NCBI GenBank assembly: GCA_028679035.1
Contig: JAJRCL010000085.1
Coordinates: 1 to 5,872, forward strand
Source: Methanomicrobiales archaeon
Lineage (GTDB): Archaea; Halobacteriota; Methanomicrobia; Methanomicrobiales; JACTUA01
Direction: 5' to 3'
DNA length: 5,872 nucleotides
Below, in pieces: positions 1 to 5,321 of the stretch; within the stretch, counting starts at the first letter, position 1; every line of letters starts with the position of its first letter. The notes under the pieces were generated by a model. That model did no database searches. It was not told the DNA's origin and saw only the letters and a list, made by a program, of their open reading frames with translations. The translations under genes were made by a program, and so were the position numbers.

Positions 1-2046
1 CACTCCGGCAGGTAAAGTAAAGCAGAACGTTGCTCCCTTTCCCTCTTCTGACTCCACCCAGACGCGTCCCCCGTGACGGTCGACGATCTTTTTCACGAGG
101 GACAATCCGATTCCGGTCCCCGAGTACTTCTGCCGGGTGTGCAGCCTTTTAAAGAGCTGGAAAATTCTCTCGTGATATTCCGGTGCGATCCCAATCCCGT
201 TATCCTTCACGCAGAAGATCCATTCATCCTCTTTTTGCACCGATGAAATATGTACCTCCGGGACCCCCGTGCCGCGGTACTTCAGGGCATTGTCGATCAG
301 GTTCTGGAAAACCTGGCGTATCTGCAGTGGATCGGCATTCGTGATCGGAAGATGATCGTAGGTGATGGAGGCACCGGACTCCTGGATCAATGTCTGCAGG
401 TTGGTGCAGGCATCGACAACCACGTCATTCATATCCACGGCAATAAAGGGCTCTCCACGGGTCACGACCCGGGAATAGTCCAGCAGATCGTGGATCAGCG
501 TGCTCATCCGTGTCGAGCCTTCGATGACAAAGTCCAGATATTCACGCCCTTCGCTGGTGAGGTTGTCCCCGTATTTCCGGATAAACAGCTGAGAGAAAAG
601 GGTCACGTTGCGGAGTGGTTCCTGCAGGTCGTGGGAAGCGATGTAGGCGAACTGCTCCAGGTCCTGGTTGGAACGTTTGAGTTCATCGACGGTTTTCTGC
701 AGCTCCTCTTCGACCTGTTTGCGATCGGTAATATCAGTGTGCATCACGAGATTTCCAATATGTTTTCCGTCCACATCATAGAGAGGTGAGGAACTTGCAA
801 GGGTCCACACCGCAGAACCATCTTTCCGGCGGAAGCGGTATTCTTCCTGAAGAGGTTTGCCCTTCTGAAGCAGAGCAATGGATGACTTCACTTTTGCTGC
901 CTGGTCTTCTTCCATAAAGTCCAGGGCCTTCTTTCCGTACATTTCCTCACGGGTATAGCCGAGCATGTCAGCAAACCGCTGGTTTACAAATGTGAAACCA
1001 CCTTTGACCGCCCCAATAGCGATTCCCTCCTGTGATGTCTCGACAATATTGCGGTACCGGGATTCACTCGCCCTGAAGGCCTGCTCGCTTTTCACCAGCT
1101 CATCAAGATTATTGCGCAATTCCTCCTGGATCGCAGTAAGCTCTTCATTCAGGGAACTGAGATCTTCATTCTTGCGAAGGATTTCCTCTTCCGATCGCTT
1201 ACGCTCCGTTATGTCGTGGCTCGCACCGATAATCGCAATCAGCTTTCCTTCATCGTCGAAGACCGGTGCATCATTTGCAAAGATGGGAAAGAGGTGGCCA
1301 TCACGGTGTTGGACCATGTATTCTCCCGACCACGTCTTTCCCGTTGCCAGTTGTTCAGTAATCTTCCAGGCTTCTTCTCGGGAGATTTCGGGTACGGCGA
1401 TATCCAGATCCCTTCCCACGACGTCTTCGGCCTTCCATCCATACGTCTTGGTTGCCGCCTCATTCCAGTAAATGATCCTGTTGTTGGTATCAGCAGCGAC
1501 GACCGCATCACCGACGGCATCCAGCATCCTGCTCTGCAGACGGATCCGGTCTTCGTCTTCCTTGCGGTCGGTGACGATAACACTGATTCTCGTCCCGCCA
1601 TCTGTCGTGAGCGGGTTCATGGAAATAAAAACAGGGAGAGATCCGGCACCGCGACACAGATTTATCTGGGTTCTTGACGGGCCGTACCGGGCACTCTGCA
1701 GTACACTTTCAAAGACCGTACGATCTGTTGGACACACGTGATCGAGGAGAGAGGTGCCCAGAACTTTTTCGGGTTGCACCAGGATCATCGAGGCAAATCT
1801 CGTATTGCTGTAGAGTATCGTCCCGCTTTCTGAAATGGTCAGAGCGCCTTCCCGGATATTTTCCACGAGAACCCGGTAGGGTTGATCAGGGCCTTCGAGT
1901 GTGTAGATTTTTTTTGTGTCGTCGGTTGAGACGACGATCGCATCGACTTCGCCGGAACTTATCGCCTTCAGTGTCTCTTCGAGTTCGTTGACCTTCTGAC
2001 GCAGCTCCTCGACTTCCCGCCGAAGTTTCTGTTCCTCCTTGGTCAT
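1..2046 (-). CDS. Soluble PAS-PAS-PAS sensor histidine kinase linked to the kai cassette (3' end cut by window edge)
   Basis: Reading the minus strand from the ATG at 2046 gives 682 codons with no stop down to base 1, so only the extreme C-terminus is missing. The protein autophosphorylates on His and would pass phosphate to a response regulator. Order of parts: a short coiled coil (about residues 3-28); a GEVDAIVV segment followed by PAS1 (about 58-160, beginning PYRVLVENIREGALT); PAS2 (about 172-285, ending in DITER); a coiled coil (285-325); PAS3 (about 326-443, ending in DITDR); HisKA with FAYIASHDLQEPLRN, phospho-acceptor His472; and HATPase_c with N-box N582/N586, G1 box DNGIGI (615-620), F-box FQLFKRL (629-635) and G2 box GTGIGL (643-648). 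There is no membrane segment, no LOV-type cysteine motif and no receiver domain, so it should be cytosolic and sense a soluble ligand or protein partner. It starts 19 bp after the third kaiB, behind a good GAGGTG site, so it is probably cotranscribed. A role in reading KaiC state is inferred from context. Confidence 0.93.
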   Translation of the reverse strand, partial: MTKEEQKLRREVEELRQKVNELEETLKAISSGEVDAIVVSTDDTKKIYTLEGPDQPYRVLVENIREGALTISESGTILYSNTRFASMILVQPEKVLGTSLLDHVCPTDRTVFESVLQSARYGPSRTQINLCRGAGSLPVFISMNPLTTDGGTRISVIVTDRKEDEDRIRLQSRMLDAVGDAVVAADTNNRIIYWNEAATKTYGWKAEDVVGRDLDIAVPEISREEAWKITEQLATGKTWSGEYMVQHRDGHLFPIFANDAPVFDDEGKLIAIIGASHDITERKRSEEEILRKNEDLSSLNEELTAIQEELRNNLDELVKSEQAFRASESRYRNIVETSQEGIAIGAVKGGFTFVNQRFADMLGYTREEMYGKKALDFMEEDQAAKVKSSIALLQKGKPLQEEYRFRRKDGSAVWTLASSSPLYDVDGKHIGNLVMHTDITDRKQVEEELQKTVDELKRSNQDLEQFAYIASHDLQEPLRNVTLFSQLFIRKYGDNLTSEGREYLDFVIEGSTRMSTLIHDLLDYSRVVTRGEPFIAVDMNDVVVDACTNLQTLIQESGASITYDHLPITNADPLQIRQVFQNLIDNALKYRGTGVPEVHISSVQKEDEWIFCVKDNGIGIAPEYHERIFQLFKRLHTRQKYSGTGIGLSLVKKIVDRHGGRVWVESEEGKGATFCFTLPAGV

Positions 2047-2051
2047 TTGCG

Positions 2052-2057
2052 CACCTC
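2052..2057 (-). promoter_or_regulatory. Ribosome binding site of the histidine kinase
   Basis: The minus strand reads GAGGTG, five bases before the ATG at 2046. It supports this ATG as the start and places it just after the third kaiB gene. Confidence 0.7.
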
Positions 2058-2065
2058 GATACTCC

Positions 2066-2413
2066 TCAAACCGGCCGGGGGAGAAGGTCAAGGCCGACAA
2101 GGACCTTGTCCTTTTTAGTCATGTCGCCGATGATGCGCCGGAGTGGCAGGGGAAGTTTCTTGATAAGGGTCGGTGCCGCAAGGACGAGATCCACCGGGTT
2201 TTTCGATTGATCCTGATAGATGTCGATCACCTCAAGTTCGTACCGCCCCTTCAGGTGTTCCTCGCAGATTTTCTTCACGTTTTCAACTGCGGTCTGCGAT
2301 CGGAGGTTATTGCCGGCGATGTAAAGGCGAAGCACATAGTGATCCGTGTCTTTGTTCCGGAGAGCCGCTTCAAATTCTTCGGTGACATCACCCCTCGTTT
2401 TTTTCCGTCTCAC
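2066..2413 (-). CDS. kaiB: KaiB-family protein, third copy (KaiB3)
   Basis: 115 residues with a GTG start. KaiB is a small thioredoxin-like protein that, in cyanobacteria, switches fold and binds the KaiC CI ring once KaiC is phosphorylated. The family signature is clear: YVLRLYIAG near residues 26-34, ENVKKICEEHLKG (44-56), ELEVIDI (59-65), APTLIKKLPLPLRRIIGD (80-97) and VLVGLDLL (104-111). The residues matching fold-switch positions Gly88 and Asp90 of Synechococcus KaiB are kept (G107, D109). An extra charged N-terminus of about 20 residues precedes the domain. It differs from the middle copy in the 66-77 segment (YQDQSKNPVDL rather than LANPQLAKGDQ), so it may have a distinct partner or role. 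By hand alignment it shares 43 of 85 core residues with the middle copy. The GTG overlaps the stop of the upstream kaiB (GTGA), suggesting coupled translation. Confidence 0.93.
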   Translation of the reverse strand: MRRKKTRGDVTEEFEAALRNKDTDHYVLRLYIAGNNLRSQTAVENVKKICEEHLKGRYELEVIDIYQDQSKNPVDLVLAAPTLIKKLPLPLRRIIGDMTKKDKVLVGLDLLPRPV

Positions 2414-2742
2414 GTATCCACCCTCCGCAGGTCGAGCCCGACAAGGACCCTTTCCGTGTTGGAGAGGTTGCCGATGATCTTCTTCACCGGCGTGGGAAGT
2501 TTCCGGATCAATGTGGGGACCGCAACAATCTGATCGCCCTTCGCGAGCTGGGGGTTTGCAAGCAGGTCAATAACCTCGATATAGTAGCACCCCTGCAGGT
2601 GCTGCTCGCATATTTTTTTGAGATTCTCAAACGCGATGAGCGAGTTCGACGTCTGCCCTGCCACATACAGCCGCAGGATCCATTTTCCTTCAATCGTCTC
2701 TTCAGTGACCTTTTTTGTCGGTTTCTTTTTTGTCTCCGGCAT
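2410..2742 (-). CDS. kaiB: KaiB-family protein, second copy (KaiB2), the most canonical
   Basis: 110 residues. This copy most closely resembles cyanobacterial KaiB: WILRLYVAGQTSNS (21-34), ENLKKICEQHLQG (39-51), IEVIDLLANPQLAKGD (55-70), VPTLIRKLPTPVKKIIGNLS (75-94) and VLVGLDL (99-105). The NPQLA stretch matches the Synechococcus protein (NPQLAEEDK) directly. Fold-switch residues equivalent to Gly88 and Asp90 are G102 and D104. It has a short Lys-rich N-terminus (MPETKKKPTKK) and lacks the acidic C-terminal tail of the cyanobacterial protein. It starts 11 bp after the first kaiB stop and ends in a 4-base overlap with the third kaiB. It is the best candidate for the KaiB that binds the CI ring of the neighbouring KaiC. 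That assignment is from sequence similarity alone. Confidence 0.95.
   Translation of the reverse strand: MPETKKKPTKKVTEETIEGKWILRLYVAGQTSNSLIAFENLKKICEQHLQGCYYIEVIDLLANPQLAKGDQIVAVPTLIRKLPTPVKKIIGNLSNTERVLVGLDLRRVDT
2418..2426 (-). promoter_or_regulatory. Ribosome binding site of the third kaiB, inside the second kaiB
   Basis: The minus strand reads GGAGGGTGG upstream of the GTG at 2413. The GGAGG core is 8 bases from the start and lies within the last codons of the preceding kaiB. It supports the non-ATG start. Confidence 0.65.
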
Positions 2743-2745
2743 CTT

Positions 2746-2752
2746 TCACCCC
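2746..2752 (-). promoter_or_regulatory. Ribosome binding site of the second kaiB
   Basis: The minus strand reads GGGGTGA, ending 3 bases before the ATG at 2742, in the 11-bp gap after the first kaiB stop. Spacing is short but normal for a GGTGA-type site. Confidence 0.55.
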
Positions 2753-2753
2753 G

Positions 2754-3143
2754 CTAACGATCTACGGTGCTCCTTCTCGAACGGGCGCTATGTAGGCTCT
2801 GTCCACTGATGACGCTTTCCTCCCCGATCCCGGCCAGCACCTTCGTCGTATCGGAAAGGGTCCCGATAACTTTTTTCCTTGCCCTCTTTGGATCTGCAAA
2901 GAGGCGGATGAGCGCCGGCGTCGCGATGATCCCCTCATCGATCGCGGCCCGCGGGTTTTTACGGATATCGATGACCCGGAGGGTATATTTTCCCCTCAGG
3001 CGCTGTTCACAGATATTTTTCACATTGGTATACGCACACATCGCCTGCGGTGTGCAGTTGGATACGTAGAGCTGCAGGTTCACCTGTTCATTTTCTTTTT
3101 GTTTCGCAGCAACCTTCTCCCCGTACCCGTTGTTTATGGACAT
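2754..3143 (-). CDS. kaiB: Divergent KaiB-family protein, first copy (KaiB1), with altered fold-switch site and basic tail
   Basis: 129 residues from the ATG at 3143; the frame is open further upstream, but that part is an out-of-frame shadow of kaiC, and AGGTGA at 3151-3156 fixes this start. KaiB features: VNLQLYVSNCTPQAM (21-35), TNVKNICEQRLRGKY (39-53), LRVIDIRKNP (55-64), IATPALIRLF (73-82) and KKVIGTLSDTTKVLAG (90-105). Three departures from canonical KaiB are visible. The usual PLPVRR loop becomes ADPKRARKK, three residues longer. The conserved GLD near the C-terminus becomes GIG, so the Asp equivalent to Synechococcus D90 is Gly107 while Gly88 is kept (G105). About 20 residues of Ser/Arg-rich tail (ending SARSRRSTVDR) follow. 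No frameshift explains the tail: neither other frame restores GLDL. It sits 22 bp after kaiC. It may be locked in one KaiB fold or serve another partner; this is inference. Confidence 0.9.
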   Translation of the reverse strand: MSINNGYGEKVAAKQKENEQVNLQLYVSNCTPQAMCAYTNVKNICEQRLRGKYTLRVIDIRKNPRAAIDEGIIATPALIRLFADPKRARKKVIGTLSDTTKVLAGIGEESVISGQSLHSARSRRSTVDR

Positions 3144-3150
3144 TGCTGTA

Positions 3151-3156
3151 TCACCT
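3151..3156 (-). promoter_or_regulatory. Ribosome binding site deciding the first kaiB start
   Basis: The minus strand reads AGGTGA, seven bases before the ATG at 3143, in the gap after the kaiC stop. It argues against the longer in-frame extension that would overlap kaiC. Confidence 0.7.
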
Positions 3157-3165
3157 AGTGCTGCT

Positions 3166-4890
3166 TCACTTGTCCACCTGCCGAAACGTTGCCATATCAT
3201 CAAGGACCTTCGCAAAGGCATCTTCGCGGCTCTTTTCCTGGCTGATCTGGATATTTGCCTCATCCTTCTCGCGTTCGAAACGTTCCCGGATCGCTGTGAT
3301 TTCCGCGTCCATGATCCGGCGTTTGCGTTCCAGTTCCCGCTTCCGCCGTTCGATCTCTTCATCCCGGAGTACTATCTGCGACCGCTCCCGGCTTTCCTGC
3401 GCAGCCCGGGCGGAGCCAAAGAGGACCCCCTCGCTTCCCTGGTAGATGTCGATCAGGTCGATCCCCTTATCACTCATAATAAACTCGCGGAGCTGGTTCG
3501 AATGGGGCATACCGCGGGATTTCACGATGGAGAACGCACGGTTCCGTTCCCCGTTCCCCTCCACGTTTTTCAGGACGAGCCAGGTGTCCATCAGGGAGGA
3601 GACATGCATCGCCGTCGGTTCGATGGAATAGCTACCGACGAGTGCCTCAGTGGTGAGGGAGGAGAAAATTCCGGTGATGTTTTTGCTCTTCGCAAAGTCG
3701 ATGAGTCGCATCAAGACGGAACGGACCTGCATGTCATCACCGACCGGGTAGAGGTTGGATATGGGATCGATCGCGAGAACTGAAGGGTTGAAGTCCTTCA
3801 GCATCTTCATTATTATCGCAAGATGCAATTCGAGACTGTAGGCCGTCGGGCGGACCGCATTGACGTGCAGAAGTCCCTTCTGTACCCATGGCTCAAAGTC
3901 CATGCCGATGGATCGCATGTTCCGGATGAACTGGCTCTCCGATTCCTCGAAAAGAAGCAGGAGGCACTTTTCCCCACGCTTGCAGGCGGAATGTATTGAT
4001 GTTGCGAGGAGGCTCGTTTTACCGGTCCCTGCCTGGCCCGAAACGAGGACAGAACTCCCCCGGTAATAGCCCTTCCCTCCAAGCATCGTATCGAGGCGGG
4101 GGATGCCGCTGGAAATCCGTTCCATGGATGCCGTGTGGCTGAGGGAAAGAGAGGTGATGGGGAGGACCGAGATGCCATCACTGCTGATCAGGAAGGGATA
4201 TTCGTCGGTGCCATGGATGCTTCCCCGGTACTTGACGACCCGGAGCCGCCGTGTGGCGATCTGGTTTACCACCCGGTGGTCCAGCGTGATGACGCAGTCG
4301 GCGACATATTCCTCAAGCCCCCAGCGGGTGATCGAAACATCCCCCCGTTCGCCGGTGACAACTGCCGTTATACCTTTGTCCTTGAGCCAGCGGAACAGGC
4401 GGCGCAGTTCCGCCCGGAGGATCCCCTGGTTCGTAAAGCCGGAAAAGAGCACTTCGAGGGTGTCGATTGCGATCCGTTTCGCCTTCACCTCGTCGATGGC
4501 AGCCCCGAGCCGGATGAATAAGCCTTCGAGATCGTATTCGCCGGTCTCCTCGATTTCCGATCGCTCGATATAGATATAGTCGAGAACAAGCTTCTTTTTC
4601 TTCACCAGTTCGTCGAGGTCAAACCCGAGCGAAAGGAAATTCTTCCTGAGATCCTCGATTTTTTCCTCAAACGCGATAAAAACGCCAGGTTCATTATAAT
4701 CAGTGATGCCGCGGACAATGAATTCCATCGCAAGGAGTGTTTTCCCGCACCCGGGCCCGCCGCTGACGAGGGTCGGCCGCCCTTTCGGCAGACCGCCACC
4801 GGTGACCTCATCGAGACCTTTGATCCCGCTCTTTACTTTTGGAAATTCCCTTTCTGTTTTTGCCTTTTTGGCGACAGGGTTGCGCGCCAT
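3166..4890 (-). CDS. kaiC: KaiC, double-domain RecA-like ATPase/autokinase with C-terminal coiled coil
   Basis: 574 residues; cyanobacterial KaiC is about 519. KaiC forms hexameric rings that hydrolyse ATP slowly and autophosphorylate, acting as a timer or switch. CI domain (about 15-245): Walker A GGPGCGKT (44-51), catalytic Glu pair E75-E76, Walker B Asp143. CII domain (about 255-490): Walker A GQAGTGKT (285-292), Glu pair E315-E316, Walker B Asp375. The phosphorylation segment EPTAMHVSSLMDT (424-436) aligns with EITDSHISTITDT of Synechococcus. It gives T426, S431 and S432, so the Ser is kept, the neighbouring Thr is Ser, and even the numbering coincides. The KSRGMPHS and REFIMSDKG motifs are intact. 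The C-terminus does not match the KaiA-binding tail: after GVLFGSARAAQE (488-499) comes about 65 residues of highly charged helix, a likely coiled coil. Rhodobacter sphaeroides KaiC has a coiled-coil tail that joins two hexamers and needs no KaiA. First gene of the cassette; no kaiA is present. Confidence 0.97.
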   Translation of the reverse strand: MARNPVAKKAKTEREFPKVKSGIKGLDEVTGGGLPKGRPTLVSGGPGCGKTLLAMEFIVRGITDYNEPGVFIAFEEKIEDLRKNFLSLGFDLDELVKKKKLVLDYIYIERSEIEETGEYDLEGLFIRLGAAIDEVKAKRIAIDTLEVLFSGFTNQGILRAELRRLFRWLKDKGITAVVTGERGDVSITRWGLEEYVADCVITLDHRVVNQIATRRLRVVKYRGSIHGTDEYPFLISSDGISVLPITSLSLSHTASMERISSGIPRLDTMLGGKGYYRGSSVLVSGQAGTGKTSLLATSIHSACKRGEKCLLLLFEESESQFIRNMRSIGMDFEPWVQKGLLHVNAVRPTAYSLELHLAIIMKMLKDFNPSVLAIDPISNLYPVGDDMQVRSVLMRLIDFAKSKNITGIFSSLTTEALVGSYSIEPTAMHVSSLMDTWLVLKNVEGNGERNRAFSIVKSRGMPHSNQLREFIMSDKGIDLIDIYQGSEGVLFGSARAAQESRERSQIVLRDEEIERRKRELERKRRIMDAEITAIRERFEREKDEANIQISQEKSREDAFAKVLDDMATFRQVDK

Positions 4891-4898
4891 TGCAATTG

Positions 4899-4903
4899 CC
4901 CCT
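4899..4903 (-). promoter_or_regulatory. Ribosome binding site of kaiC
   Basis: The minus strand reads AGGGG, eight bases before the ATG at 4890. It supports this start and shows that kaiC is translated from a leadered transcript. Confidence 0.6.
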
Positions 4904-4940
4904 AAAATTGAGCTATTTTTTGGGATGATAATGATATCTC

Positions 4941-4963
4941 ATCTGGGCGATTTACGCCCGGAT
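4941..4963. repeat. Inverted repeat upstream of kaiC, possible operator or hairpin
   Basis: Arms GGGCG (4945-4949) and CGCCC (4955-4959) flank the loop ATTTA. The repeat extends outward as ATC (4941-4943) and GAT (4961-4963) across one imperfect pair, T against G. On the plus strand as RNA this would be a 9-bp stem with one U-G wobble; on the kaiC strand the same position is a C-A mismatch. No T-run follows, so it is unlikely to be a terminator. It lies 51-73 bases upstream of the kaiC ATG, a normal place for an operator. No regulator is identified. Confidence 0.4.
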
Positions 4964-5093
4964 TCCGATTTCCTCAAAAAAAAGGATTTCAAACTCCCAC
5001 AAAGCATCAGATCTCTCATGGTGCTTATCTCCCCTACTGCTTACCCAACCGGCATCCGGCTCGATTCTGGCGATGATGCGGGATCTGCATCGC

Positions 5094-5103
5094 ATATTTA
5101 TGT
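5094..5103 (-). promoter_or_regulatory. TATA-like box, candidate distal promoter for the kaiC cassette
   Basis: The minus strand reads ACATAAATAT, identical over ten bases to the box at 5653-5662 before the membrane-protein gene. If used, transcription would begin near 5070 and give kaiC a leader of about 180 bases containing the 4941-4963 inverted repeat. AT-rich chance matches are common, so this is tentative. Confidence 0.3.
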
Positions 5104-5190
5104 TCATTATCTGCGTGCGGCAAGATGTATGCTGGAAATCCTGCGGTACAACTGCACGGGAAACCAGCGATAATTATCAATGAGGGCGGA

Positions 5191-5208
5191 CGCAGAGCCG
5201 TCTCTGCG
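5191..5208. repeat. Perfect 7-bp inverted repeat in the intergenic stretch
   Basis: CGCAGAG (5191-5197) and CTCTGCG (5202-5208) form a perfect stem around the four-base loop CCGT. It sits between the stop of the membrane-protein gene at 5322 and kaiC. No T-run follows on either strand, so it does not look like a classic terminator. It could mark the 3' end of the upstream transcript, an operator, or a small structured RNA. Confidence 0.4.
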
Positions 5209-5321
5209 ATCAACCTCATGCAAAAGCTGGGTGAACGGACTGATAGAGGTAGAACCCGCTACATACCTGCAATCAGATGGACGTCGTTTCCAGCTTTCTT
5301 AAAGGGATTGAATCGGAGGCA

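Larger units (their letters stand above)
4891..5321. other. Gene-free stretch upstream of kaiC, probable control region
   Basis: This 431-bp stretch carries no convincing gene. Short open frames exist on both strands (for example 5125-5382 plus and 5034-5219 minus), but they lack recognisable domains and good ribosome sites. It should hold the promoter of the kaiC cassette on the minus strand. A weak AT-rich candidate (GAGATATCATTATC, minus, 4940-4927) sits at a plausible distance from the AGGGG site. A better TATA-like box lies further away at 5094-5103. Two inverted repeats (4941-4963 and 5191-5208) and a 10-bp palindrome GATAATTATC (5169-5178) are present. It also contains the 3' flank of the upstream membrane-protein gene; no clear T-rich terminator is visible after that gene. 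Confidence 0.5.

Noticed and set aside
250..789. Long plus-strand open frame of 179 codons opposite the histidine kinase
   Set aside because: It lies antisense to the kinase HisKA and HATPase region, which has all catalytic boxes. The plus-strand product has no recognisable domain and is a shadow of coding bias.
1239..1601. Minus-strand open frame of 120 codons within the kinase
   Set aside because: It is out of frame with the continuous kinase reading frame, which translates to a clear PAS2 domain over the same bases.
2754..2830. Frameshift as the cause of the odd C-terminus of the first kaiB
   Set aside because: Neither alternative frame restores the canonical GLDL ending, so the divergence appears genuine, barring sequencing error.
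2066..3143. CRISPR-like or simple tandem DNA repeat suggested by the three similar genes
   Set aside because: The repetition is only at protein level; the DNA has diverged and there are no short direct repeats with spacers.
3144..3362. Longer N-terminal extension of the first kaiB, starting inside kaiC
   Set aside because: The extra 70-odd residues are kaiC coiled-coil DNA read out of frame (Arg/Ser-rich, no KaiB similarity), and an AGGTGA site sits properly before the ATG at 3143.
3130..3783. Plus-strand open frame of 217 codons opposite kaiC
   Set aside because: It is antisense to the conserved CII and tail region of KaiC, with no domain and no ribosome site noted. It is explained by codon bias on the other strand.
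5034..5219. Minus-strand open frame of 61 codons between the membrane-protein gene and kaiC
   Set aside because: Its composition is irregular, with many Cys, His and Pro, it has no ribosome site, and it resembles no known protein.
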